DNA of 64,000 bases, taken from NCBI GenBank assembly GCA_900142905.1, contig FSRV01000001.1, positions 1,550,001 through 1,614,000 of the forward strand, written 5' to 3'. The notes beneath the pieces were generated by a model. It had not been told where the DNA came from, made no database searches, and worked only from the letters and a program-made list of their open reading frames with translations. Shown here one piece after another: positions 45,899 to 55,374 of the stretch (the first letter of the stretch is position 1; each line of letters begins with the position of its first letter). The position numbers and the translations under genes were made by a program. This DNA is from Burkholderia sp. GAS332. GTDB taxonomy: Bacteria > Pseudomonadota > Gammaproteobacteria > Burkholderiales > Burkholderiaceae.

Positions 45899-46363
45899 TC
45901 AGGCGCCGATCCACGGCAACCCGCGAAAGCACCAGCCCGACACCGTCTTCCGATGCCCCTGGCCGTCCTTATCGCCTTCGAAGCCTTCCAGCAGGTCGTA
46001 CGCCTTGGTGTAGCCCGCCTGGGTGGCGGCGATCGCGGCGAGCTTCGAGCGCGCGGCGCTGCGGCACAAAAACAGCACCGGCGTATCGGGCGACGCGGCC
46101 TGGCTCAGTTGCTGAAGGAATTCCTGGTTCGGCACGGCGCCCGGATAACGCGTCCATTCCACATGGGCGTATTGCCCGTCGCCGATAACCGGCCGGCCGA
46201 CCCAATCGAGTTCGGCACGGGTGCGCACGTCGATGAGACGTGTGCGCGGATCGAGTTGCAGCAGTTCGAACGCCTCGGCGGGCGATATCGCGCCCGCATA
46301 GGGCAACTGGTTCTCGGTGCGGCGCTTGTCCGCCTGGGCGTACAACTGTTCGAGCGTGCTCAT
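45899..46363 (-). CDS. rhodanese-like domain protein
   Basis: The product is 154 residues from ATG 46361-46363, with GAGG upstream. It is a single rhodanese fold (RLIDVRTRAELDWVGRPVIGD, then a C-terminal LFLCRSAARSKLAAI). The catalytic Cys is in LCRSAARS (about residue 113), so it should be an active sulfurtransferase. It is divergent from glnA across the NtrC control region. Confidence 0.88.
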   Translation of the reverse strand: MSTLEQLYAQADKRRTENQLPYAGAISPAEAFELLQLDPRTRLIDVRTRAELDWVGRPVIGDGQYAHVEWTRYPGAVPNQEFLQQLSQAASPDTPVLFLCRSAARSKLAAIAATQAGYTKAYDLLEGFEGDKDGQGHRKTVSGWCFRGLPWIGA

Positions 46364-46466
46364 GAGCGCAAACCTCTTTCGGACCAAATGATCATTCTAG
46401 CGCGCGGCGTGCAGTGCGCATGCGGTCCAGCGGCGGCGTCCCGCCGACACGAAGCAAGGCGGCGGA

Positions 46467-46553
46467 CGCTCAATTGTGGTGCATATTTTCATAAATGCAC
46501 CAAAATAGAGATGTCTGCCGTTGCCTATTTTACCAATGCACTAACTCGGTGCG
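46467..46553 (+). promoter_or_regulatory. NtrC-type enhancer boxes upstream of glnA
   Basis: TGCACTAACTCGGTGCG at 46537-46553 matches the NtrC consensus (TGCAC-N7-GTGCA) at nine of ten fixed positions. Two weaker boxes lie further upstream, CGCTCAATTGTGGTGCA (46467-46483) and TGCACCAAAATAGAGAT (46496-46512). TGGTGCAT and ATGCACCA also form a wider palindrome (46477-46502). The strong box is about 130 bp before the predicted transcription start, close to the E. coli glnAp2 enhancer position. Confidence 0.75.
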
Positions 46554-46651
46554 TTATACGACGTAATGATTTCAGGGCGGCATGCGCTTCGGTGCGCCCA
46601 TTCCCCGCAAACGCGCGCGCAGTGTGGTTTTGCGCCGGGTTGGCGCATACA

Positions 46652-46667
46652 TGGCACAGAAGCTGCT
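46652..46667 (+). promoter_or_regulatory. sigma-54 promoter of glnA
   Basis: TGGCACAGAAGCTGCT matches TGGCAC-N5-TTGCW with one mismatch and the exact 12-bp GG-to-GC spacing. Transcription would start near 46679, giving a leader of about 125 nucleotides before glnA. Together with the NtrC boxes it makes glnA a nitrogen-limitation promoter. Confidence 0.82.
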
Positions 46668-46803
46668 TTATTGGTGCCGATCGATTTGCCCCAGCAGGCT
46701 TTTATGTTCGTCCTCAATGATCCAGGGGTGGACGAGCCGGGGCGGGTCAGCTAGATTGGGCGGCGGCTGAATCCGCCGAATTCGTTAAATCAGGAGATAG
46801 GTT

Positions 46804-48219
46804 ATGAGTAAATCCGTGGCCGACGTCGTTCAACTCGTCAAAGACGAAGACGTCAAGTTTGTCGACTTCCGTTTCACCGACACGCGCGGCAAAGAGCAAC
46901 ACGTTTCGGTGCCGGTGTCGGCATTCGATGAAGACAAGTTCGAAAGCGGCCATGCGTTTGACGGTTCGTCGATTGCCGGCTGGAAGGGCATCGAAGCATC
47001 GGACATGCTGCTGATCCCGGACGCGAACACCGCCTTCATCGACCCGTTCTATGAAGAGTCGACCCTCGTCCTGACCTGCGACGTCGTCGAACCGGCTGAC
47101 GGCAAGGGCTATGAACGCGACCCGCGCTCGCTGGCCAAGCGCGCTGAAGCGTACCTGAAGAGCACGGGCCTCGGCGACACGGCCTTCTTCGGTCCGGAAC
47201 CGGAATTCTTCATTTTCGACTCGATCAAGTGGGGCACGGACCAGTCGGGTACGTTCGTCAAGATCGGTTCGGAAGAAGCACCGTGGTCGTCGTCGATGGA
47301 CTTCGAAGGCGGCAACACCGGCCACCGTCCGGGCACGAAGGGCGGCTACTTCCCGGTCGCTCCGGTCGACACGTTCCAGGACATCCGTTCGGAAATGTGT
47401 CTGTTGCTCGAACAGATCGGCATCCCGGTTGAAGTGCATCACCACGAAGTCGCGGGCCAGGGCCAGAACGAAATCGGCACGAAGTTCTCGACGCTGGTGC
47501 AACGCGCCGACTGGCTGCAGCAGATGAAGTACATCATCCACAACGTCGCGCACACGTACGGCAAGACGGCAACGTTCATGCCGAAGCCGGTGGTTGGCGA
47601 TAACGGTTCGGGCATGCACGTTCACCAGTCGATCTGGAAAGACGGCACGAACCTGTTCGCAGGCAACGGCTACGCAGGTCTGTCGGAATTCGCGCTGTTC
47701 TACATCGGCGGCATCATCAAGCATGCTCGCGCGCTGAACGCGATCACGAACCCGTCGACGAACTCGTACAAGCGCCTCGTGCCGCACTTCGAAGCACCGG
47801 TGAAGCTGGCTTACTCGGCGCGCAACCGTTCGGCATCGATCCGCATTCCGCACGTGTCGAATCCGAAGGGCCGCCGTATCGAAACGCGTTTCCCGGATCC
47901 GATGGCGAATCCGTACCTGTGCTTCTCCGCGCTGATGATGGCGGGTCTGGACGGCGTGCAGAACAAGATTCACCCGGGCGAAGCAGCCGACAAGAACCTG
48001 TACGACCTGCCGCCGGAAGAGGATGCAAAGATCCCGACCGTGTGTGCCGGCCTCGACCAGGCGCTTGACTCGCTGGACGCAGACCGTGAGTTCCTGACGC
48101 GCGGTGGCGTGTTCACGGATTCGATGCTCGACGCGTACATCGAACTGAAGACGGGCGAGCTGCAACGCTATCGTCAGTCGGTGCACCCGATCGAATTCGA
48201 AATGTACTACTCGCTGTAA
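46804..48219 (+). CDS. glnA: glutamine synthetase type I
   Basis: This 471-residue protein has AGGAGA before ATG 46804. It has the GS N-terminal segment ([21 protein letters not shown]) and substrate/ATP loops ([64 protein letters not shown]). The adenylylation site is NLYDLPPEE (Tyr near residue 399), so activity should be tuned by GlnE. It makes glutamine from glutamate and ammonia as a dodecamer in the cytosol. It is transcribed from the sigma-54/NtrC promoter. ntrB and ntrC follow. Confidence 0.97.
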   Translation: MSKSVADVVQLVKDEDVKFVDFRFTDTRGKEQHVSVPVSAFDEDKFESGHAFDGSSIAGWKGIEASDMLLIPDANTAFIDPFYEESTLVLTCDVVEPADGKGYERDPRSLAKRAEAYLKSTGLGDTAFFGPEPEFFIFDSIKWGTDQSGTFVKIGSEEAPWSSSMDFEGGNTGHRPGTKGGYFPVAPVDTFQDIRSEMCLLLEQIGIPVEVHHHEVAGQGQNEIGTKFSTLVQRADWLQQMKYIIHNVAHTYGKTATFMPKPVVGDNGSGMHVHQSIWKDGTNLFAGNGYAGLSEFALFYIGGIIKHARALNAITNPSTNSYKRLVPHFEAPVKLAYSARNRSASIRIPHVSNPKGRRIETRFPDPMANPYLCFSALMMAGLDGVQNKIHPGEAADKNLYDLPPEEDAKIPTVCAGLDQALDSLDADREFLTRGGVFTDSMLDAYIELKTGELQRYRQSVHPIEFEMYYSL

Positions 48220-48228
48220 GCGGCAATG

Positions 48229-48310
48229 GCGCTTCGCCCTTCAAACGGCGAAGCGCTTTGCCCGACGCTCGCGATCGGTCACGAAGGGACGGCGGCGCCG
48301 TCCCTTTTTT
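48229..48310 (+). terminator. paired terminators after glnA
   Basis: Hairpin one is GCGCTTCGCC (48229-48238) against GGCGAAGCGC (48247-48256). Hairpin two is GGGACGGC (48286-48293) against GCCGTCCC followed by TTTTTT (to 48310). The second is a textbook intrinsic terminator, so ntrB expression needs read-through or its own promoter. Confidence 0.88.
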
Positions 48311-48450
48311 GTTAGACGCGAATGTGTCCATTCGCCACGTGCGCGGCGTAGGGGCAATGAAGCAGGGCGGTAAGCAGTAAGCAGCACAACGGGCAGGACA
48401 AAAAGCGGTACACCTGATTTATCACCATCTCCTATCGGCAAGACTGCAAG

Positions 48451-49593
48451 ATGGTTCTGAAGAATCTGATGAAGGCAAGGAAAGGGCACGAGCAGACGCT
48501 GTCGGACAACGCTCAGCTAGTGAGTTCCGGTTTGCTGCCGGGCTTCGAGGCATTGCCCACGGTCGTGCTGGTGCTCGACAAGCGCACGCTGCGTGTGGTG
48601 TTTGCGAACCCGTCGGCGGAGTCGATGCTGGAGCTCTCGCGCAAGCAACTGACGCAGATGGCATGGCAGGACATCTTCTCGAATGCCGACGAACTGGTCG
48701 CGACCATCTCCGCGATCGCTGCCCACCGTTTTCACGCGACGCATCTGGACGCCGTACTCGAGCGCCCGGGCCACGAGCCGCTGCATGTGCATGCGATCGT
48801 CGGCTTTCTCGAGAGCGTGCAGGACTATGTGCTGCTCGAACTGTTCGAGAACGAGCGGCATTTACGCTCTGACCGCGAGGAGCGCATCAACGACCTCACG
48901 GCGGTCAACAAACAACTGATCCGCAATCTCGCGCACGAGATCAAGAACCCGCTCGGCGGGATTCGCGGCGCGGCGCAACTGCTCGAATTCGAACTCGGCG
49001 AGCGTCAGCGCGACGAGTTGCGCGAGTACACGCAGGTCATCATCAAGGAATCGGACCGGCTGCAAACGCTGGTCGATCGCTTGCTGGAGCCGCACCGTCA
49101 TCCGCATATCGTTGGCGACGTGAATATTCACGAAGTGTGCGAGCGCGTGCGTCAGGTGATTCTCGCGGAGTTTCCGCGCGGACTCACGATCGAGCGCGAT
49201 TACGACGTGAGCGTGCCGGACCTGCGTGGCGACAAGGAGCAACTGATCCAGGCGCTGCTGAACATTGTGCGTAATGCTGCGGAAGCATTGCGCGAACGGA
49301 TCTCGCAAGGCGACGCGCGCATCGAATTGCGCACGCGTATTGCGCGCAAGATCACCGTGTCGAAACGCTTATGTAAGCTGGCACTGGACTTGCATATCAC
49401 TGACAACGGCCCAGGCATTCCCGAGGAAATCCGTGACCGCATTTTCTATCCGCTCGTGTCGGGGCGCGAGGACGGCAGCGGTCTCGGTTTGACGCTTGCG
49501 CAGACCTTCGTGCAACAGCACGACGGGCTGATCGAGGTGGACAGCCGGCCGGGCCACACCGAGTTTCAGATTCTGCTGCCGCTCGACTGCTAA
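48451..49593 (+). CDS. ntrB: nitrogen regulation sensor histidine kinase NtrB (GlnL)
   Basis: The product has 380 residues. The N-terminal PAS-like sensor region (PTVVLVLDKRTLRVVFANPSAESML) is followed by the phosphorylated His in LAHEIKNPLGGIRGAAQLLE (His about 162) and the dimerisation helices. The ATPase domain has N, G1 and G2 boxes (LLNIVRNAAEALR; DNGPGIPEEIRDRIF; GLGLTLAQ). It is cytosolic, without membrane segments, as expected. The first ATG is used although no strong Shine-Dalgarno sequence precedes it; ATG 48469 is an alternative. It phosphorylates NtrC under nitrogen limitation, under PII control. Confidence 0.95.
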   Translation: MVLKNLMKARKGHEQTLSDNAQLVSSGLLPGFEALPTVVLVLDKRTLRVVFANPSAESMLELSRKQLTQMAWQDIFSNADELVATISAIAAHRFHATHLDAVLERPGHEPLHVHAIVGFLESVQDYVLLELFENERHLRSDREERINDLTAVNKQLIRNLAHEIKNPLGGIRGAAQLLEFELGERQRDELREYTQVIIKESDRLQTLVDRLLEPHRHPHIVGDVNIHEVCERVRQVILAEFPRGLTIERDYDVSVPDLRGDKEQLIQALLNIVRNAAEALRERISQGDARIELRTRIARKITVSKRLCKLALDLHITDNGPGIPEEIRDRIFYPLVSGREDGSGLGLTLAQTFVQQHDGLIEVDSRPGHTEFQILLPLDC

Positions 49594-49708
49594 CGCCACA
49601 CCTGGTGAGAGAACGCCGGGCCGCCCCAAGTTTTCTCCCCCCTCGGGGGGCCTGGCGCGAAGCGACAGGTATGGGGGCTTTTCTTATCAAGACTTCTGAC
49701 CGACCTAT
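49594..49708 (+). other. ntrB-ntrC intercistronic element with C-run/G-run hairpin
   Basis: The 115-bp gap contains CCCCCC-TC-GGGGGG (49637-49650), a nested GCGCGAAGCG and a later GGGGGC followed by TTTT (49673-49682). The stretch resembles dispersed intergenic hairpins I recall from Burkholderiales. It could attenuate ntrC relative to ntrB, but this is inference. Confidence 0.45.
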
Positions 49709-51226
49709 ATGAAGCCGATCTGGATAGTAGACGACGATCAATCGATTCGCTGGGTGCTCGAGAAAGCGCTCGCCCGCGAAAACTTCGCGACACGCAGCTT
49801 CGCGAACGTGCGCGAGGCTTCGGCGGCGCTCGATCACGACAGCCCTCAGGTGCTGGTGTCCGACATCAGGATGCCTGGCGGCTCCGGCCTCGAATTGCTG
49901 CAAACCGTCCGTGACAAGGTGCCGGGCTTGCCCGTCATCATCATGACGGCGTTCTCGGACCTGGACAGCGCGGTCGCCGCATTTCAGGGCGGTGCGTTCG
50001 AATACCTCGCCAAACCGTTCGACGTCGACAAGGCGGTCGAACTGATCCGCCGCGCGGTCGACGAAAGCATGCGTGGCGAACAGACGTGGGACGACCGCGT
50101 CGCCGAGGCGCCGGAAATGCTCGGCCAGGCGCCGGCGATGCAGGACATGTTTCGCGCGATCGGCCGGCTGTCGCATTCCGCGGCCACCGTGCTCATTACC
50201 GGCGAATCAGGCACCGGTAAGGAACTGGTCGCGCGTGCGTTGCACCGACATAGCCCACGCGCGAACGGTCCGTTCATCGCGCTGAATACGGCGGCGATTC
50301 CGAAGGATCTGCTGGAATCCGAACTGTTCGGCCACGAGCGCGGTGCGTTCACCGGCGCGCAGGCCATGCGTCAGGGGCGCTTCGAGCAGGCCGAGAACGG
50401 CACGCTGTTTCTCGATGAAATCGGCGACATGCCGTTCGATTTGCAGACCCGCCTGTTGCGTGTGCTGTCGGATGGGCAGTTCTATCGCGTCGGCGGCCAC
50501 AATCCCTTGCGCGCCAACGTGCGCGTGATCGCGGCGACCCACCAGAATCTCGAATCGCGCGTGCGTCAGGGCCTGTTCCGCGAGGACTTGTATCACCGGC
50601 TCAATGTGATCCGCTTGCGCCTGCCGGCCTTGCGCGAACGCAGCGAAGACATTCCGCTGCTCACGCGCCATTTCCTGCAAAAGAGTGCGCGCGATCTGGG
50701 TGTGGAGCCTAAGCGCGTGTCCGAAGATGCACTCGCTTATCTGGCATCGCTGCCGTTTCCTGGCAACGTGCGCCAACTGGAGAATCTCGCCAACTGGCTC
50801 ACGGTGATGGCGCCTGCACAGACCATCGAGATCAAGGACTTGCCGCCCGATCTGGGTCCCGCGCAAGCCGGCGTGACCGATCTCGGCGGCGGTGGCAGTG
50901 GCGTGATCGGCACGGGTGAGGCAGGCCTCGCCGGCGGTGCGCCGATCAACGGCGCCAGCGCGGCCACGCATCCGGCTACCGCTGCCGGCATGCCGGTTGC
51001 GACCACCGTCAGCGCCTGGGAAGGCGGCTTGCGCACCGAAGTCGCGCGGATGCTGCGTGAGAACGCGGCGGACGTCATGGATGAACTCGCGCGCCGTTTT
51101 GAAGCGGCGGTGATTCGCGAGGCGCTGGATTTCACGCGCGGACGCAAGGTGGAGGCGGCGGAGCGCCTCGGTATTGGCCGCAATACGATTACGCGCAAGA
51201 TTCAGGAACTCAACCTCGAGCCCTGA
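49709..51226 (+). CDS. ntrC: nitrogen regulation response regulator NtrC (GlnG)
   Basis: The product has 505 residues. The receiver domain (about 1-120) contains the phospho-acceptor in [13 protein letters not shown] (Asp about 52). The AAA+ sigma-54 activator domain (about 140-370) has GESGTGKE (about 168), the GAFTGA loop (about 212-217) and FLDEIGDMP. The C-terminal Fis-type helix-turn-helix ([20 protein letters not shown]) binds the NtrC boxes. A Gly/Ala-rich linker of about 45 residues ([18 protein letters not shown]) separates the last two and makes the protein longer than E. coli NtrC (about 469). Confidence 0.96.
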   Translation: MKPIWIVDDDQSIRWVLEKALARENFATRSFANVREASAALDHDSPQVLVSDIRMPGGSGLELLQTVRDKVPGLPVIIMTAFSDLDSAVAAFQGGAFEYLAKPFDVDKAVELIRRAVDESMRGEQTWDDRVAEAPEMLGQAPAMQDMFRAIGRLSHSAATVLITGESGTGKELVARALHRHSPRANGPFIALNTAAIPKDLLESELFGHERGAFTGAQAMRQGRFEQAENGTLFLDEIGDMPFDLQTRLLRVLSDGQFYRVGGHNPLRANVRVIAATHQNLESRVRQGLFREDLYHRLNVIRLRLPALRERSEDIPLLTRHFLQKSARDLGVEPKRVSEDALAYLASLPFPGNVRQLENLANWLTVMAPAQTIEIKDLPPDLGPAQAGVTDLGGGGSGVIGTGEAGLAGGAPINGASAATHPATAAGMPVATTVSAWEGGLRTEVARMLRENAADVMDELARRFEAAVIREALDFTRGRKVEAAERLGIGRNTITRKIQELNLEP

Positions 51227-51237
51227 GGTTTGCGGGT

Positions 51238-51277
51238 CTGCCGGAGCGGCTTGCCAGCCGCTCCGGCAGTTTTGTTG
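51238..51277 (+). terminator. intrinsic terminator of the glnA-ntrBC region
   Basis: CTGCCGGAGCGGC (51238-51250) and GCCGCTCCGGCAG (51257-51269) form a perfect 13-bp stem with loop TTGCCA, followed by TTTTGTTG. It lies 11 bp past the ntrC stop. Confidence 0.95.
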
Positions 51278-51443
51278 CGTAGGACACTTATCAGGCCGCC
51301 GTCAGGCCACCTCCTGGACAGCCCCATAAGCCGCTCCGTCGGCAGCGCCTTCACCTGCCCTTCAGCCACTCCGGCGCGGCGCGTCAAAGGCCCTCGGGCT
51401 CCCGCAAGGCATAATCAACGCTGTTTTCATTCGACAGCTGACG

Positions 51444-53690
51444 ATGCCCGCTTCTCCCGCTCCTTTCTCCTGGCCGCTTTCCCCCGATCCCTTTCTGTCG
51501 CTCGAAGCGCTCGACGACCCTGACGCGCTTGCGTGGGTCGAAGCGCAGAACGCCCGCACGCATGCCGCATGGTGCAGCGGCGCGGCATTCGCGTCGCTCA
51601 AACAACGGCTTGCCGACGCTTATCTGCCGCGCGAGCGTCCGGTGATCCCCGATCGCTGGAAGGACTGGGCCTACGATCTGTGGCAGGACGAACGCAATCC
51701 CAAAGGCATCTGGCGGCGTACAACGTGGGCGGCCTGGCGCAGTGGTGCGCCCGTCTGGCAAAACCTGCTCGATTTCGACGCGCTCGGTGCGGCCGAAGGC
51801 ACGCCATGGGTCTGTGTCGAACTCGACATTCTCTATCCGGACGGCGATCGCGCGCTGATCACGCTGTCGCCGGGCGGCTCGGATGCGCTGGTGGTGCGCG
51901 AGTTCGATATCGACGCACAACGGTTTGTCGACGACGGTTTCGTGATCGCGAAGGCCGGCAAGCACACGGCTTCGTGGATCGATCGGGATACGCTCTATGT
52001 CGGCTGGGACAACGGCCGCAAGACGCTGACACGCTCGGGCTATCCGCGCGAAGTGCGGCGCTGGACGCGGGGCAGTGCGCTGACCGACGCGCCGGTGGTC
52101 TTCAAGGGGGCGTTCGGCGATATCGGGGTGGAAGCCCACTACGATCCGATCGAGCAGCGTCACACCGTGGTGAGCAGCGTCGATTTCTTCGATTCGCATA
52201 CGTACTACCTCGATAGCGCCGATGGCACCGCAGATGGTGCGAATACAGCCGATGTGGCCAGTGCCGCCAGTGCCGCCAATGGTGCCAATGGTGCCAATGC
52301 CTGGCGGCAGTACGATGTGCCGTCGCATGTCGCGGTCGGCGGCTGGCAGGGCTGGCTGCTGCTCGAGCCGCGCCTCGATTGGGACTGCAAGGGTGTGCGC
52401 TATCCGGGCGGCGCGTTGCTGGCCGTCCGCGAAGACGCGTTTTTGAATGGCGAGCATGACGTTGTGCCGCTTTTCACGCCGACATCGCAAACCTCCGCCT
52501 GCGAATGGACACACACGCGCAATCATCTGATCGTGTCGTACCTGGACGATGTGCAGAGCAAGACCTCGCTGTGGGCCCCGTCGCAAGCGGCTGATCAGGC
52601 CTGGCACTGGCATCAACGTGTCTTTCCGTCGCGTGACGATGTGCAAGCCGACGTCTCACCCATCGAGCCGACGCTGAACGACGAAGTGTTCGTCGATACC
52701 GACGATTATTTGCAGCCGCCTGCCTACTGGCTCACCGATCTTGCCCACGACGACCTGAGCCAGTGGGAGTTGCTGGACCGCTGGCCGACTCAGTTCGATG
52801 CGACGCCATTCGCCGTGACGCATGGGCACGCGGTGTCCGCGGACGGCACACGGGTGCCGTACACCGTGATCGGACCGCGGGTTGCGCAACACGCTGGGCA
52901 AGGGCGGACGACGCGGACCGCTCAGCCGATGCACGAGCAAACGCACGAGCAAACCCACGAGCAAACGAATGGACAAGCGCACGAGCAAGCGCGCCCATGT
53001 CTGCTCAACGGCTACGGCGGCTTCGCGATTCCGTTGCTGCCGAGTTACCTGACCGGACAGGGCATTGGCTGGCTGGCGCGCGGCGGCGTGTATGTGGTGG
53101 CGCATATTCGCGGCGGCGGTGAGTTCGGCACGCAGTGGCATACGGCGGCGCAGGGTGAGCATCGCCAGCGCGCGTTCGACGATTTCATCGCGGTGGCCGA
53201 GGCGCTCATCAGCACAGGCGTGACCAGCGCCGCGCAACTCGGCATTCAGGGCGGCAGCAATGGCGGCCTGCTGGTCGCGGCGTGCATGGTGCAGCGGCCC
53301 GAGTTGTTCGGCGCCGTGGTGTGCGAGGTGCCGCTGCTCGACATGAGCCGCTATCACCTGTTGCACGCAGGCGCGTCATGGATCGATGAATATGGCGATC
53401 CGGACGAGCCCGACGAAGCCAGCGTGCTGGCGGCTTACTCGCCCTATCACCGTGTCAGTGCGGACGTGGCGTATCCGCCCGTGCTGTTCACCACGTCGAC
53501 TGCAGACGACCGCGTGCACCCCGGACACGCGCGCAAGATGGCCGCGCGCATGCAGTCGCTGGGTGTGGAAAGGGTCTGGTATCGGGAGAACACGGAAGGG
53601 GGCCACGGCGGCTCCGATGAGCTGGAGCAGGCCGCGCACGATGCGATGGTGTTCGAATTCTTGTGGCGTTGCTTGAACGGGCCGGCGTAG
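51444..53690 (+). CDS. prolyl oligopeptidase-family serine peptidase (S9)
   Basis: The product has 748 residues, longer than typical prolyl oligopeptidases (about 690-710). A propeller domain (about 100-470) precedes the alpha/beta-hydrolase. The catalytic triad is visible: Ser in IQGGSNGGLLVAA (about residue 610), Asp in TADDRVHPGHARKM and His in EGGHGGSDE. There is no signal peptide. Two low-complexity insertions distinguish it: repeated Ala/Asn/Gly (about 265-285) and HEQT units (about 495-515), both outside the catalytic blocks. It cleaves oligopeptides after Pro by family inference. Confidence 0.88.
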   Translation: MPASPAPFSWPLSPDPFLSLEALDDPDALAWVEAQNARTHAAWCSGAAFASLKQRLADAYLPRERPVIPDRWKDWAYDLWQDERNPKGIWRRTTWAAWRSGAPVWQNLLDFDALGAAEGTPWVCVELDILYPDGDRALITLSPGGSDALVVREFDIDAQRFVDDGFVIAKAGKHTASWIDRDTLYVGWDNGRKTLTRSGYPREVRRWTRGSALTDAPVVFKGAFGDIGVEAHYDPIEQRHTVVSSVDFFDSHTYYLDSADGTADGANTADVASAASAANGANGANAWRQYDVPSHVAVGGWQGWLLLEPRLDWDCKGVRYPGGALLAVREDAFLNGEHDVVPLFTPTSQTSACEWTHTRNHLIVSYLDDVQSKTSLWAPSQAADQAWHWHQRVFPSRDDVQADVSPIEPTLNDEVFVDTDDYLQPPAYWLTDLAHDDLSQWELLDRWPTQFDATPFAVTHGHAVSADGTRVPYTVIGPRVAQHAGQGRTTRTAQPMHEQTHEQTHEQTNGQAHEQARPCLLNGYGGFAIPLLPSYLTGQGIGWLARGGVYVVAHIRGGGEFGTQWHTAAQGEHRQRAFDDFIAVAEALISTGVTSAAQLGIQGGSNGGLLVAACMVQRPELFGAVVCEVPLLDMSRYHLLHAGASWIDEYGDPDEPDEASVLAAYSPYHRVSADVAYPPVLFTTSTADDRVHPGHARKMAARMQSLGVERVWYRENTEGGHGGSDELEQAAHDAMVFEFLWRCLNGPA
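52929..52988 (+). repeat. 12-bp microrepeats (CACGAGCAAACG-like) inside the S9 peptidase gene
   Basis: Four to five copies of a 12-bp unit coding His-Glu-Gln-Thr sit at the junction of propeller and hydrolase regions. Repeat-length change would stay in frame. Confidence 0.75.
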
Positions 53691-53715
53691 GCCTCGCAAA
53701 TCGCAAGTCGCGCGT

Positions 53716-54492
53716 TCAGCCGATCTGTGCGACGACCGGCGCGTGGTCCGACGGTTGCTCCCACTTGCGCGGCACCTTGTCGACATCGCAGGACGAGCAC
53801 ACTTCGGCAAGCGCCTTCGACAGCAGAATGTGGTCGATACGCATCCCCGCATTGCGGCGGAACGCCATCATCCGGTAATCCCACCACGAGTAGATCTTCT
53901 CCGGCTGCTCGAACTGACGGAACGCATCGACGAGACCGAGTTCGATCAGCCGCACGAACTCGGCGCGCTCTTCGGGCGACACCAGATTCTGGCCTTCCCA
54001 CGCTTTCGGATCGTGCACGTCACGATCTTCAGGCGCGATGTTGTAGTCGCCGAGCAGCGCGAGCTTTGGATGCAGCGCCATTTCGCTCGCGATCCAGTCG
54101 TGCAGGGCGGCGAGCCAGCGCAGCTTGTAGGCGAATTTATCGGTGCCTGGCGCCTGACCGTTCGGAAAGTACGCGGAGATGATGCGCACGCCCTCGACGG
54201 TCGCGGCGATCACGCGTTGCTGCGGGTCCTCAAAACCGGGGAGATTGCGCACGATGCTGCTTTCGTCGACGTTCAGGCCGTCACGCACCAGGATGCCGAC
54301 GCCGTTATAGGTCTTCTGGCCCGCGAACCAGCTCCGGTAGCCTTTCTCTTCGAGTTCGGCGCGGGGGAATTTGTCGTCGGTCAGCTTCAATTCCTGCAGG
54401 CACAGCACATCCGCATGGCTGGTTTCGAGCCAGTCGATGACGTGCTGCAGGCGGACTTTGAGGGAGTTGACGTTCCAGGTGGCAATCTTCAT
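53716..54492 (-). CDS. xthA: exodeoxyribonuclease III
   Basis: The product has 258 residues. It carries the family's successive motifs: KIATWNVNSLKVRLQHV (Asn site), LQELKLTDDKF (metal-binding Glu), SAYFPNG, LLGDYNIAPEDRDVHD (Asp/Asn), WWDYRM and MRIDHILLS with a final SDHAPVVAQI (catalytic His). It repairs abasic sites and 3' blocks in DNA in the cytosol. It is convergent with the S9 peptidase gene. All catalytic residues are present. Confidence 0.95.
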   Translation of the reverse strand: MKIATWNVNSLKVRLQHVIDWLETSHADVLCLQELKLTDDKFPRAELEEKGYRSWFAGQKTYNGVGILVRDGLNVDESSIVRNLPGFEDPQQRVIAATVEGVRIISAYFPNGQAPGTDKFAYKLRWLAALHDWIASEMALHPKLALLGDYNIAPEDRDVHDPKAWEGQNLVSPEERAEFVRLIELGLVDAFRQFEQPEKIYSWWDYRMMAFRRNAGMRIDHILLSKALAEVCSSCDVDKVPRKWEQPSDHAPVVAQIG

Positions 54493-54746
54493 GAATTTCT
54501 CACATTCTTGCTGAGCAAGGCTTGGTGGGGCGCTGACCCCTCGTTTCTGCTTTATTTTGCGTTAACTGCCCGTCTGGCGACCCGAATTCGGATTGGCAGG
54601 ATCGGGCTGATTCCGATAGTCCCGCATCTTATCGCGCGAGACGAGCGACGGTGAAAATTGCCTCGACGGCCGGGGAAAATAAAAGCCCGATCCCGTCATG
54701 CCGCGGCGTATAGTGGGATCACATTGACACGCATCGGGGATTCATC

Positions 54747-55034
54747 ATGGCGCAACTTTATCCTGCCCTTTATAAGGACTTCGAAGTGCATCCGCTGGTG
54801 TTTTCGCGGCAGTTCGACAAGTTCGACGGTCACAAACGTCATGCCGAAGGTTACGACGTTGCGGTACGCGTCTGCCGGCCGGGCGCCATCAGCGGCTCGA
54901 AGGCAAGCCGCGTATTTCGTCTCGTGCTGCCGTCCACGTTCTCCGATTTCGGCGTCGCGAAACGCAGTGCGAGTCAGTACGGCGCGGACATCATCGACGG
55001 CAAAGTCGAAGGCTCGACGGTCGAGGATCTCTGA
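54747..55034 (+). CDS. small hypothetical protein (95 aa)
   Basis: ATG 54747 follows a long A-rich stretch with a plausible GGGG Shine-Dalgarno sequence. The sequence (MAQLYPALYKDFEVHPLVFS, then HAEGYDVAVRVCRPGAISGSKASRVFRLVLPSTFSDFGVAKR) reads as a compact alpha/beta protein with one Cys. I recognise no family. It lies between xthA (divergent) and the tRNA. The 254 bp before it contain no feature I can name. Confidence 0.6.
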   Translation: MAQLYPALYKDFEVHPLVFSRQFDKFDGHKRHAEGYDVAVRVCRPGAISGSKASRVFRLVLPSTFSDFGVAKRSASQYGADIIDGKVEGSTVEDL

Positions 55035-55117
55035 GTTGCCCGCTCATTTTCTGCGTCATTTACTGCATGAGTGTGGACACGCGCAGCGCCCCGTCTGAAA
55101 TTATTTCATCCGATTGT

Positions 55118-55146
55118 TTGACGTTCCGCGAACGACCCGATATACT
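55118..55146 (+). promoter_or_regulatory. sigma-70 promoter of the initiator tRNA gene
   Basis: TTGACG (55118-55123), a 17-bp spacer and TATACT (55141-55146) would start transcription near 55153, six bases before the mature tRNA end. Confidence 0.85.
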
Positions 55147-55158
55147 CTTTTTCTCTGA

Positions 55159-55235
<77 letters not shown>

Positions 55236-55245
55236 AGTATTGTTG

Positions 55246-55279
55246 AAAGCCCGCTAGCGCAAGCTACGCGGGCTTTTTA
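55246..55279 (+). terminator. tRNA terminator hairpin (first copy of the direct repeat)
   Basis: AAGCCCGC-TAGC-GCAA-GCTA-CGCGGGCTT with a GCAA loop is followed by TTTT. This forms an intrinsic terminator for the tRNA, with one unpaired base in the stem. Confidence 0.88.
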
Positions 55280-55287
55280 ACGTCTGG
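55248..55287 (+). repeat. direct repeat, copy 1 (flanks two-gene insert)
   Basis: The 40-bp copy starts AGCCCGCTAGCGCAAGCTAC and ends TAACGTCTGG. Copy 2 is at 57628-57666. The first 24 bases are identical, and the rest differs by a two-base change plus one-base length difference and one substitution. Confidence 0.85.
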
Positions 55288-55374
55288 CGCTGCCTGTTCT
55301 ACGTTTTACAACAGCATGGCATCCGCCGTTCAGGCCAGCACGCCGTGCCAACCCGAACGGAGCAATTGATGCGT

